From Branchiostoma floridae (taxonomy: Eukaryota > Chordata > Leptocardii > Amphioxiformes > Branchiostomatidae), in NCBI RefSeq assembly GCF_000003815.2, contig NC_049982.1:26889367-26946614 (forward strand): a stretch of DNA of 57,248 bases. The letters run 5' to 3'. The notes below the pieces were generated by a model. The model was not told the DNA's origin. It did no database searches and saw nothing but the letters and a program-made list of their open reading frames with translations. The first letter of the stretch is position 1; the number at the start of each line of letters is the position of its first letter. Position numbers and translations under genes: made by a program. Shown here piece by piece: positions 31,820 to 44,500 of this stretch.

Positions 31820-33424
31820 GTAAGTCTATACAGTAATGTTCTACTTTCGTGGTGTTTAAACTGTTAAAACAATCCTGGGAAGAAGAAAAGTTTGGAACAC
31901 GCGCACGAGAATAATGTAAATTATCACGTATACATGCCGGCCGGTGAAATCACAACAACCGTGAACTTGTGATTTGTGCATAACAAATTTCGCCCCCAAA
32001 TTATGACACCTTTACCAATGAAACCACTTTATTTGTTCACAAGCACCAAGTCATTTCAAAGAAGCTGTTGTTTACCCGTGATGTTCTGGGTTACAATTAT
32101 ATTGATGCCTGTCTGGCCTAGATCTAGACCTTATGACATACGCCCCCCTCCCCACCCACCTGTCTGATTTCTAACAACAAGGAGTTCGTCCTCCTTGTTT
32201 ACAGTCTGACTGGGTTCACAAACGCGTTTTGAAGTTGACTTGAAGTTGACTGAGCTGGAGTTGACTCAGGAGCATTCTGTAAACACATGATTTGGAACAC
32301 CAATTGCAACAGCTCAGCTGCTGTAACGTTAATTTTGAATATCTTGTTCAACGCGTTCAACGCCGACTCAAGTTGGGTTTGAATTTGTCGTCTTCCTGTT
32401 ATTGATCAGACACTCAGGGCCTTTGCAGTAGTTTAGGATCTACCATGGTCTTCCTCTGAAAACATTTGCCCTTCCAGAAGTAGCTAGTTCATGTAGGCAC
32501 GGACCAGCAGTTCAAACTGTTTAAGATACCGTATACATGTAAGTTGTAACAAACCAACATGCATGAAGGGTTTACAGAAAATGACAAAAACATTAAATTG
32601 TAGCTGAGGCAACTAGGCTCTGAAGAAGGTTTTACTTGTAGTGTTTTCCTGCCTAGTTGAGGAGAGCTCCATTGGCAATAACGTTTTTTGCGTATCTGCT
32701 GCATGAACCCCTTTCCTCCCGTTTTCTGCACGTCCCTGGCTTCCCTGAAGTCTTGCCTACTGCGCCGGAGTGTTAGCTGTCTTTAAAAACCCCTAAGTAG
32801 CCCACAACGCGATCTGTTACAAACGTTTCTCACTTTTCAAACTACCGGGCCGCCATCTTTTCTTTCTTTCGTTTTTGAAGCTACCAACTTCAATTTGCTG
32901 AAGACTTTTGTAGCCTACATGTATATAGGAAAGTCGTGTAAAGTGCATTTCCCAACGGCACAAGACCGGTGACACGTCGGGGTTTGAACTCAGGACCTTC
33001 TGGAGTCAAACGTGCTGACGATTGCGCCACGCAGTCCCACATCATGGATGATCAACAACGCTCTCCGAAATGATCTGAAGCATTGTCGGTCATGTTCGGT
33101 GGCGTTTCGGGTACCTTTTGGTAGCGATTCCGAGCGCCACTGAACTGGCCCTGGTCGAAAAGTAGTCAGTGATATCAATCAATAGCAGCAACAAATTAAA
33201 GTCTCTAGTTGTTAAAAATGATGATTACTTGCAGACTTGCATGATGTTTGTATATCTTGAGCAGTGAATCATACTTTTGAGAGTAATGTGTGTGATTGTG
33301 TTGTGTAATGGTGTTAGAATTGCTAGTCTATATTGAGAGGATTTCTGTTTATTTCATTCCCTGCAATGTATCTAGTTTTGATGTTCTTAACTTGACAGGT
33401 TTCCTTCTACTCTTGGTCCTACAG
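31820..33424. other. Putative first intron, holding a SINE
   Basis: Bounded by a strong donor and by a TCCTACAG acceptor at 33417-33424. Apart from the SINE at 32930-33040 no element was recognised. Confidence 0.35.
32930..33040 (-). mobile_element. tRNA-derived SINE, truncated
   Basis: On the minus strand the sequence begins GGACTGCGTGGCGCAATCGT, with an A-box-like TGGCGCAATCG, and continues to a B-box-like GAGTTCAAACCCC about 50 nt downstream. After the tRNA-like head comes a SINE-like body, GGGAAATGCACTTTACACGA. A similar body is present at 53401-53470. It lacks a tRNA acceptor stem or CCA context, so it is not a tRNA gene. Confidence 0.75.
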
Positions 33425-33585
33425 GTAACACGCTGCTGCAGCTAAACCATTGCCACACCCAGTATACTCGACCTTGTTGAAAAGCAGCCATAACGGCCGA
33501 ACAAGCCATCGAGATTAGATAAAGGCCTTGACTGGACTGGACTGCTACAAATTTTCTACATTGCACCAAGAAGTGGAGAAAAACC

Positions 33586-34095
33586 ATGGAGAAAGACAGC
33601 AATACAGAGCCTGGAAGTCTGAAAAATAGAAATGTGGACCTTCATGATGCACACCGTGATAGTTTGGAACGATCGGTGGCTGACTCGGTCAAGGACAGGA
33701 AAGGCAATGTGGTTCAAATCCAGGACTTTGGAGAAGCATCCCATCCAATTCAGGCACAACCAGATCAGGCTGCACTCCCCACATCCCAGTGGAAGAACCA
33801 GGGTGACAGCACAAATAGCACACTGAGCACATCTCGTGTGCCCCCACTCAGTTATAGTGGCAAAGAAGTCAGTCGCACCCCCAAAAAGAAGTTTGAAGAA
33901 TTTAGGAAGGTAGTTATGGCGGAGGGAAACTCAGAAGCCAAACAATTTATCTGTGCTGTAGCTGATTTCCTTGGCGAGATAGAGCAAGAAAAGGACTACA
34001 AGTACAATCTACTTGTCCTCCAGAATGGTCTGCTCATCTCATTATGTGAGGTTACCAAGGATAAAAACTATCGATCCAGAGTTATGATCGAGCAG
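33586..34095 (+). CDS. First coding exon (N-terminal region) of the kinase-like gene
   Basis: 510 nt, 170 codons, starting MEKDSNTEPG and ending RVMIEQ at donor CAG|GTATGT. The first 100 residues are hydrophilic and probably disordered. Residues 100-170 (KKFEEFRKVV, ICAVADFLGEIEQ, YNLLVLQNGLLISLCEV) form a helical segment that I cannot assign. Confidence 0.8.
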
Positions 34096-35473
34096 GTATG
34101 TACCAATCACAGATCACACAAAATGTAGACCTCAATTAGAGTCATACTACATGTAGTAACTACATGTAGTACCAGGTATCATAATTGCTTTAATACATGT
34201 ATGGGGGGACGTCTGTCCAACATACAGCTGATCAGTGACTTTTATGGAAGTTTATTTCTTGTCTTCATTTTATTGTTCTTCTAAGGCCTTTGAGCACACA
34301 CTGGAGCACAGCCAACTTACAGAAGTGCATCTGTGTGTGCTCTGTTCTCTCTGCCTCTAAGTCTAATTGGTCCCAGTAATCTTCTAAATTCTCCTTCTTC
34401 GAGTAACTCAAGCCCTGATTCATATCTTGATAGATTCACGGTTAGATATTGTTTTGGGCTTAAATGTCTGTCTACGCTTCTGCATCGTAATCAAGACATG
34501 AATTATGCAATGTTTTATGATATATACATTTGTTACATGTACTGCTTTGCCACCCTTCTGCTCCTCCAGACAAAGATACCAGTACCGAGAGTGAAAGTTT
34601 GGACCATTGTTTATTGATGAAAGCTCAAATCAGCCTGCAGGCCACTTTTCATTGAGGTCATGGTGGATTTTCAGTTGAAGGATGTGAAGTCTACCATCTC
34701 TGATTAACTTGTTGTGTAGAATGTTTATTCTTCAAGCAGAGGTTTTGGTCAAGTGGGCTTTGAATGGCGGCGATTTTCAGCAGGAGAGAAACGTTAAGAA
34801 TTGCTGCCACATCTAGCCTACTCAACCGAAACCTCTGCATTGAGAATACAGAATCGTGCAATAACTTGCATCAATTGTTTCACAGAGGAGCAGGGAAAAC
34901 GGCATGTTTTGGCTCTATGCTACGCTATCTGAGGACAATGTGGTCACATACAAGAAAGGCCGTGAGTTTAGGATCATGTATCCAGCACTGGGAAGAGGAG
35001 CCGAGGGTACTGTGTACACAGCAATGGATAACGGAGGCTCTGGTGTGTTTGCGGTCAAGCAGGTTAGTTAGGTCCAACTTTAAATTAGAGCGTGATAGTT
35101 TTATGTTATTTATCTATGAAGAAAACATTGAGCTGGAAACCCATTTGTGCCAAACCTTGGACATTTCAGTAGAAATGATCTTGCTGTTTATGGATAAGTT
35201 ATGATTTAGTAGTGGTGCATGTGTCTCATTATTATACACCTACATGTATCTATCATTAAAAACCGAGTTCAACAATCTCACATTGGCCTGTTGTTACTTA
35301 TCATTTCCTTAAAGGTTGAGATAGTATAAATTATTATTCTTTTATCATACGTGTGTATGTACTTTGTACGATGACTTATGGTAAGCTTTAAGACAGGCTA
35401 GTGATAGTGTTAGAGTTTGTACATACCTTACATGTATGTTTATTTCAAAGAATTACATCTATTCAGTGACACG

Positions 35474-35526
<53 letters not shown>

Positions 35527-38500
35527 ACACACATTTATACGCACATGTGCACATACGCATGTGTACACAGACACTCATCTGTACATACTTAATTCTTTAA
35601 AATGTTCATCATTTCTATATCATTCCTTCTGAGCTTGACGAAAAATGCTACTAATCTACAATGTTCCAGATGTCATTGAAAGCCTTTTGTGAAAAGAAGA
35701 CAAATCTATCAGCCTTCCTGCGCCTGGCTGGATGTGAGCATATCTGCAGCCCGTATGGAGTTCTCCTTGATGAAGAAGAGAAGTGTGTATTCTTTCTGAT
35801 GGAGAAGCTGAAGGGTATTGATTTATCTTGTTTTTAAGAGGTCCACTTAGTCTTGTTGACAATGATTCTGAGATAATCTACTGTAAATCTTTAAAAAAAA
35901 TTTATACAGTGTTGTCTCCAGAGATGATGATGATGATGATGATCCACTATTCTGCAGCTCAGTATGGCTTTATATGTATCTAATAACATGTAGTTGGGGT
36001 CAGGACTACTTTTTTAATGGGGTGTAGATTTTTGTCTATAATGTACAATCTTGATATTGTCCTTGAACTATTCACAGTGCTTTGTTTGTTTTCATTTATA
36101 AATCATAAGTCAGTGGAGTGTTTGATTAGCATTTATTGGTAATTATAAATGACAATTGTCCTTTGAGTGCATTCGTATACAACTTCCATTACCATTGAGT
36201 CCCAATTCGTACTTCCAATTCCTAAGTATTGATTCCTAGAGCCACCCCTTTCCCTGTAGGAGAAACTCTCAAGCGTTTCTTTGACAGAGGGGAACGGATT
36301 GGTGTGCGAAAAGCCGTGGGATATGCTGTTCAATTCATGAAAGCCCTGCGATACATCCACAGCAAGAGGATGGTGTACACTGATGTGAAAGGTAGTACTC
36401 TTCATTTGATGATCTCATTAACATTTCAAATATTAAGCACTTTCCATTTCATACATCACTGACACTGAAACGGGCATCATCACTAACATTAATCAATGTT
36501 TTCCACGGTATTCCACCATAGTGGCCGTGTTGCATTTAAGCCTCCTTCCTTTTCATTTTTTTTCAGCAAGCAACGTGATCCTTGATGGTAGTGATGCTAT
36601 TGCCATTGACATCACAGGTGTCAAGAGTCCTAGCAATAAGCAGTACTACTATTATTCGCTACTTGACGCAATAAATGCGATATCACTCTTAAATAAGATG
36701 CTGCTGGAGCCCGGGGAAAGAAATTCTGAAACATCTCAGTCATGGAAACCCTCTGCTGCTGACAGAAAGAGATTTGTAAGTAATTAAGCTATCCACATGT
36801 AATACTATATAAAAGCAAGCGTCGATATATATATCCTAATACATGTAGACTTGGATTTTGGTTTAATCAAGTCCAGGTCCAAGGCCAGAGTTACTTTACC
36901 AGGTTCAGGGTTACTTTACCTAACATTACGGGTGGGTACCGGTTTTTACCGGTTCAACATGCAAGAACCGAGCCCAAAAACCAAAAGTTGGTAAACTGTT
37001 TTATTGACTGAAAGTCTGAACAATAAGACATCCTACAAGTACTTTGGCCATTGAAGGGGAAAATAGCCATGAATCAAACTAAATAAGCCTATGATTAATT
37101 CATATTTGTCCCTTTGTGTAACTGTCGGCTCCAGTTGAGGTCAACAATGAAAATGTGCTACGAAAAAACATCAAATTTTATCACGGCACAAGGCCGATTA
37201 GAAAGGTACATTCCGGAAAGAAACTTGCAAAATTTGCAGATATTGCCTCTAATATTAATAAGTCTAATGCATCATGATTGCCAAATTCCATAAAAGTGAA
37301 TATTCAATTAAATGTCTGGTCTGAATAGAACAGTCTTTTGAAAAAAATGTACATGTATATTACTTAGGACCTAATGCAATGACTTTTCCTCATGTACTGA
37401 GCTGTCCAAAGCTGCCTATGGTTTATGACTTCATATTCAAACACAGTGTACATTTTGTGTATTACATACATACACAATGTACATAGTATACATACATACA
37501 TAACGGTTACCTTTATTTTGACTGGATGGTCTTGTCAGCCAAAGCTGCTCTAACCAGAGGTCCAGTATGAGGGGTCACAGGAACATGAATAAATTAATAC
37601 AAAAACAAATACTTTACATTCAACTTATTATCTAAAAACCATAATCACAATCCTAGTCCTAGTATTGGTACATAAAAATGTAATTGCTATTATTGTACAT
37701 AATGCTACTAAGAGTTGCCACCTGATTGCAGTTCCTCTGTGCCTGCAAGCTGTATGATGAACGTTTATCATTACTTTTTCCAGGATTCTCGCATCCTGGA
37801 CAGACTGGAAAATCTAGTGTCTGAACATTATGGCACTAGCGATGTAGAGAAACCTTTAAAGGACCTACAAGAAATATTAAAAGAGCTCCCTGGTAAGAAT
37901 AAATCATTGAATCAAGAAGTACATTGTACATTGTAAGATTGCTAATGTCTGGAATAAAGTCTTAGATGTTTGTGACTGTTGTTACCTAATTAGATGATGG
38001 TCCATATAAAGCTTGAAGTTCTCCCATTTCAAATACATTTTATATGATATAGAATAATCTAACAGATCTATTATGCCCATAAATCTTTTATCAATTTATT
38101 GGTTCTTTGTTCAATATGTGTATGTTACAAGCAAGTCTACATTATTTTATTTATTGATTATATAATCTAAGACCTTGAAACTTAAGACTTATATATATGG
38201 CACAGTGCGTAAATATTGACTTCCTTGTCTTGCACATTTAGAGACACCAACAGATGTCCAGCAGGAGGTTGTTTCATACCAGGAGGAACAGCAGGATCCT
38301 ACCAGTAAGATGAATTTCGCCCCACTAGATCTGACTCAACCAGGCTATAATTCACGACAGGACCCAGAAGGACAACAGGAACCACACCCTGAGCATCAAC
38401 AAGTACAAGCAAATACAAGTGGCAGTGAAACCTCTCCCCTTGGCTGCATTCCTTCCCCCTACCACCTAACCAGCAGTTCTGAGTCTAAAAAAGGTTATCA

Positions 38501-41500
38501 TATATTTGATATTGTCATCATGTAGTAATGTCAGCTTCATTGATTTTGGGGTGAAAGAGGCAAACACTGCCTATAGTATACATGACATAGATTTGTTTTT
38601 GACAAATCTACAGGTAGTACTTATTATGCTTATAAGCTCTCTGCACATTCAAGTCCTTTTTATTATCATAATGATACTCTCAGCCCTAGCCATGCATCCT
38701 CAACCTTAGGTTGATCTTGTTTTTAGTCATACTGCTAATATCATGATACTAAGTCTATACTTTCATCTGGAGAGCAAATGTTAACTTCAGCATTACTGTG
38801 CATGATGTAAATGTTTGGTGTTAGGTTCACCCCAACCATCAACTTTCCTCTAAAAAGCGTGCATGGTCTTCCATTTGTAAGCGTTCAATCTGCCGGTTGT
38901 CAGCTTCATTTCCAAAGTGCCTCAGTGTCAATTTTCAATAAAAAATAGTCACTTTACAAGTTGACATTGTTTCCCATCACACTGGTAGCTGCATTGTTCC
39001 AGTTATTGGAATTAGATGAACTAGGAAGCAATTTGTCCGGGTAACCTGCCAATTCCACGGGCTAGCAGGGGTGCTAGAGAAATGTCCCATTGCATGCATT
39101 GGAGGAATGTACGCTTGAAAGTTATGTCCTTTTTTCTAGTGGAATGTAGCCATTCCTAAGGAATGTCCAGATTTTAATTGGTTGGGGTGTGGTTTGCACA
39201 ATGATGTTCTGGAAGAAGTCGCATTGGTTAGGATTTACAAAGGATTCACACAAGGGTCGGCAGCAATCATGGATAGGTTGGGCAGTGATTGTCTCCATGA
39301 CTAATGCAGACTTCATAGACCCAAGCAATTCCAGACCACATTTTCCGCGATCTCCCGATCACTTAGGACATTTTAAAACAACTCTTAACCACAGGTAACC
39401 TTGCTCATGACTGACTTTCTACCCATATCTGGGGAAGGTTAGGAATAGACCAATCCTGACTGTCCATCACAATTAGCAGTTTAACAAATGAGACCATGGT
39501 AATTTGCAGTTTGACCAATAAGAGTGTGTTTTACAAGCGTTTTTTTTTTCTTTTCATTTTCATGTTTCTATTTTTCATTTCTACTTTTTGATGGAGTCAG
39601 CCAGGGTTTTGGGATTGGCCTGTTGTTGGGTCAATTGTTTAAAGGTGCTTAACAATACATTTTTTTACAATGTCTTTGTCCTGCAGGACAGTCTGAAGCC
39701 CAAAAGGAGATGCAGAAACCGACTGAGAGTTTGGAGGAAGAAAGGGAAATTCTTAAGTACCTCAAGGTACATGTTTATGTTGTCCATATTTAAAAAAAAG
39801 TTTACAGTAGTTTGACTGAAATTCTTTAGAACTAGCCAAAATATGTTTTTGTTGCACTGTACAGCTTCGTTTTATCTGTTACTTTGATACATCAAATTGT
39901 ACCAAAATCCTTCTTCATTAAAATGATCAAAATTCACTTATCTCTCACACTTTCAACATGAATAGTATTTGATATATTCAAATGCAATTAACTTGAACAT
40001 TTGAATAAAGGAAGATTTTATTATTTGTTGTATTTATAATCATATTCATCATCTGTATTGTACTTGTCCTGCTGGCAATTTCTTTTTACCAACCAAATTA
40101 ACCTCCCTGGGCTGATTGCTTCATCTGTAAAACTGGACTGCTTCTGTGCATCTGCTGCAGACTTACTTCCCCATGGTATGCCACATTTTTTAGGTGAGAA
40201 ATACCACAAACCCAGAAAAATATGGTAACCACACTACAGGCATCATGCATATGTATGTGCATATATAATGGGCTCAGCAGGACAGGGGATTTAAAATTGT
40301 ATTGAATTGCTTGCAGTTTTAGTCATGGAGATGTTACAGTATATTTCAATGATATTGACTGTTTTGGTAATTTTTTGTTTGTTTCAGAAGTTAAATGAAG
40401 CAAATAAGGAGATAGAAGAACGGGACAAAATGTAAATAAATCTGTTATATTGCATTCACCGGTTCCATNNNNNNNNNNNNNNNNNNNNNNNNNNNNNNNN
40501 NNNNNNNNNNNNNNNNNNNNNNNNNNNNNNNNNNNNNNNNNNNNNNNNNNNNNNNNNNNNNNNNNNNNGGTATGGAATGAAAGCTCTACATTTTTTACAG
40601 GAAATGTCATGTCGTTGCAGTCTTCTTACTGTGCAAAGCAGAAAAAATGTTTTGGTGGTCATCACCATTTGTACTCATTAGGATTTTCCTTTAACACATG
40701 TACATATGATTTATAAGGAGATTTGTGTACTATATACATTGTACATCTTTTAAGTCAACATTCAACTTAAACCTTAAACTAAATGATTTTAAGATAGTTA
40801 ATCTACCCGTAAAACATGTCTTAAGCTAAGGGCACAACCCACCGTATGTGCAATTTGACCGTACGTGGGGTTTTTTTTTAGACCATGTCCGCCACGTATT
40901 TCTGAAAACGTTCAGGCTGTACAGGGCAGGCGCGTCGCCCGTACTGGCATGTACGGGGGCGAATCCGCAGCCCAAAGGCACACAAAGTTTTGCCTGCACG
41001 TGAAGTTCTATGGTGTCTGCGTGCTCCAAAATGTATCGGATTCCCAAAGAGTTTGTATGGAGGCGGTACTTACCACTTACGGATCCCAAAAGATTGCCCA
41101 CGTTTTGGCACGTAGACAGCATGTATTTGCACGTATGGCGGGTTGTGCCCTTAGCTTTAGTTTTAGTTTTAGCATGGATTCTGTGACCAACTTGTCCGAA
41201 GTAGCTGTGTATGTAGACAGGTCCATTCAGTGAACATGATTGAAAGAGTTCAGACCAAAATGTGGTATTAGTCCCAATTCAAATCCATTGTTGGTCTTGT
41301 TAAGTTCAGTCTTTTGTTCCTAATGTTTTATTTTTCATTGCTGCCTAGGCTAGCAGAACTGAAGGCAGATAAGGAAAAGGTAAGTGTCAAGATGTCTAGC
41401 TATTTGATGCTTATGTTAACATAGACTTTTTTTGTGATGTCCCTTGATCAGCAATCACTATTCTATTGGTTTGTTTGTGCATATATGTGAGACAGTGCTT

Positions 41501-44500
41501 TTCTTATGTGTTACAGGAGGAGATTGAAATCAAGAACTTACGACAAGAGTTCAACAGAGTAAACAAGAAAAGGATAGACTCGGAGGTAGGCTCTACCAAT
41601 TATAACAAGGCACTCAAAGATGGCAGTGCCTCCTCAGTGTTGTACTTGTCCGTGGTAACATTGAAATAAGATTCATGATTTTCATTCTATCTGTTGGTAT
41701 CAAGTTAAACATTAATCATATGTTGTATGCAAAATTGTTTTATTACCTAATAAATTGAAAACAATTCTATGGCCATCTTCATGTTCAATCCAAAGATCAG
41801 TGTATTTTGGAGTGATTTAGTAAATTTGTTAAAGACCAACCCCGTACTATAAAACCACCCAATAAATTCGGCTAACGTAAACTACTAGAGCTCAGTCTTC
41901 TGTTCACTGTGGTGGAGTTCACATCGGGGAAGGCTGGCTGAGACGGCTGACCAACACAAGTTTATTTTCAATTCAATTTTGATATTAGGATACTACATTA
42001 GGTATTAAAGTATGATTATACATAAAGCTTTACCTAACCCAGAATATAAAGTAATGAAAATGCTGGCTTGTCTTACTCTGGTACTGTGAGACATACCTGA
42101 CAGTTACATGTACAGTCTACATAGCCCCTGTTGGTACTCTTGCAAACAGACACCACATTATCAGCCATATTTCTAGACACATAAATATCAGAGCTAATTC
42201 AGTTATAAGGAAGATTTTCAAGTTGCAATCATGTGTAGATACAAAAAGACATTTTGATACAAAGTTGGCAGAGCAGACTTGAAAGTTTCAATTTGAACAC
42301 AAGGTTGGTTTCCCAAAATTGGAAAGTTGCTGTTATTAGGACCTCGATTATGTAACTTTGTTACAACTATCTGGATCATTCTGCAGGGTTTGATAGTGTT
42401 TCCTTGAAAACCAGTAGAGAAAAATATTTGAATTTTTGACCAGTATTTTATGCTAATCTGTCCCTGCCTTTGTTTCCAGTGTGTAGACAGTCTGAGATGT
42501 TTATTAGTTTATGTATTTATAGGGGTCAATTCACCCCTCTAGCTGCTGGGATGGTCACAGTAGGGAGTACTTCCTTAGTGCTGTGCCCAGGGCACTCCTG
42601 TTTGGTCTTTAAGTGGAAACACACAGGATAGACGGACATGCCCAAAACAAATCACTTCCTTGGGGTGGCATTGGGGTAAAGTAAAACTAAGCCATCTACA
42701 TCTCTTCTCAGATGGGTGCCCAATGATAGTATAATAGAGACTTATAGATAGTTTTTCTTGCATTGTATTTTGCAATAATAATTGAGATGCATATGTTGTA
42801 TGTTTCAGGAGGGGGCAAAGAAGAAGATAGGGGAACAGGAAAAAATGTAAATGTGTTGCTTCATTTTTGTTTTAAGGGTTTAATTGTTATCTTTCTATTT
42901 ATAATTTATAAACCCTGGACATTTTTACATCTGTGTCAGGTTCTTAGGTGGGTTGTCCATTCATATTCAATTTGTTCCATTCTGTTCTGTCGCCTCCATT
43001 CTTGATGTCTGTAATGTGGAATATATTGAGTGTTGAATATTAAATTATGTTTCTGTTTATTTTCTTCCTTGTCTTCTATTCCTGCCCATGAAGAATAGCT
43101 GCAGGTAGAGGCTAGGTATGCAATGAAGCCTCTATAGGAAGGTCTTAACATCACATGGACAGTGATGATATTTGCTATGTGGGTAGGTCTTGGTAGGACA
43201 AAAGTCATGGTCATTTAAAGGCCTCCTAGCATCTGACCTTGGTACTGCAGCAAAATTTCCTGTTGTATTTTCTGGACGTGCTAGGGTTTTGATTTTTGGT
43301 TGGTAGATAGCTCTTGACGACAGAAGAAGAAGCGATGGAAGATTGAAACCCTAACAGCTTTCTTCTGGAACTGTAGGGGTGTTTTTGTTTAATTCTTCCA
43401 AGGAGGGTAACAAAAGAACAGTGGATTGCCTTTGCATTTTTTGTGTGAGAAAAGAAGATTCTACACGTAAGTTTGTCTTCAGTTGTCTCATTTTCTTAAT
43501 GTTCATACTTTCCTTTCAGGATTTCAAAGCTCCTGTGGGAAAACCAGCAGCTGAAACAAACCGAGAATGAATACAAGAATTTGCAGGGCATTTTTGAGAC
43601 CTTGAAGGAGTCCAGGAAAGAGGTAAATTTTCCCATGTGGAATAACAAAAGTGCTTGTAAGTTAAGCCTGTGACACAATCACTCACTAGCATGGGCATGG
43701 GTGAGTTGGGTTGGTCACTAAGAGCATTATCTTGTCAGGCTACCAATTGATTAAGATAATGAGAGCCAGCTTTAAATACGAAGACTGTTACCAGTAACAG
43801 TGAATTTCGGATCTTATTGTCTAGGATTTGAGATTCATTATAAAATCATTATGTGTCAAATTTGTCTCAGTTTTCATGTGCTTAGTTCCTTCCGTAAATA
43901 AAGGCAATAAGAATGGGATCATAATCCTATACAAAATAAAAAGGCTAGAATTCAAAGAAGCATCAGACTACATCTTGTACCACAGTAATCATGGTGTATA
44001 TCTTTGTCCAAGCCAATGTATTTTTTTTCCATTTCTTCAACTTTAGCTGAAGTCAAAAGTTGAACATCTTGAGGCTGTTATACAGACGATGCAGGAGAGA
44101 GAAAAAGAGTGGGAAGTTGAGATAGATGCTTCCAAGGTTGGTTTGTGTATTTCTTACTACAATGTGTTATTCCTGTGTTCTTTTCACGGTACTTAGTATA
44201 CCGCATAACTAATGACAGAGTATCTGAACAACAGTTATACTCACTTATTGAATGCACCCTCAGGCTGAGGTACAGAGGGAGAAGGAGACAACAGAGAAAG
44301 CTGAACAGGGTGCAAAACAGCAACAGGACAAGCTCAATGTGAGTTCAATAGGGGCTATTTGAGCAAGCTGTATATATCCATATGCCATGGAGTTTTCTTT
44401 TGCACTCACTCACCCTCTTTTTTTTAATGAGTTAGCTCTGTATCATTTCCTTACAATGAAAGATAGAGTTGTTATGTTTGCCACTCCACATATTGCTCTA

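Noticed and set aside
33708-33722. GTGGTTCAAATCC, a B-box look-alike
   Set aside because: It lies inside the first coding exon of the kinase-like gene, with no cloverleaf around it.
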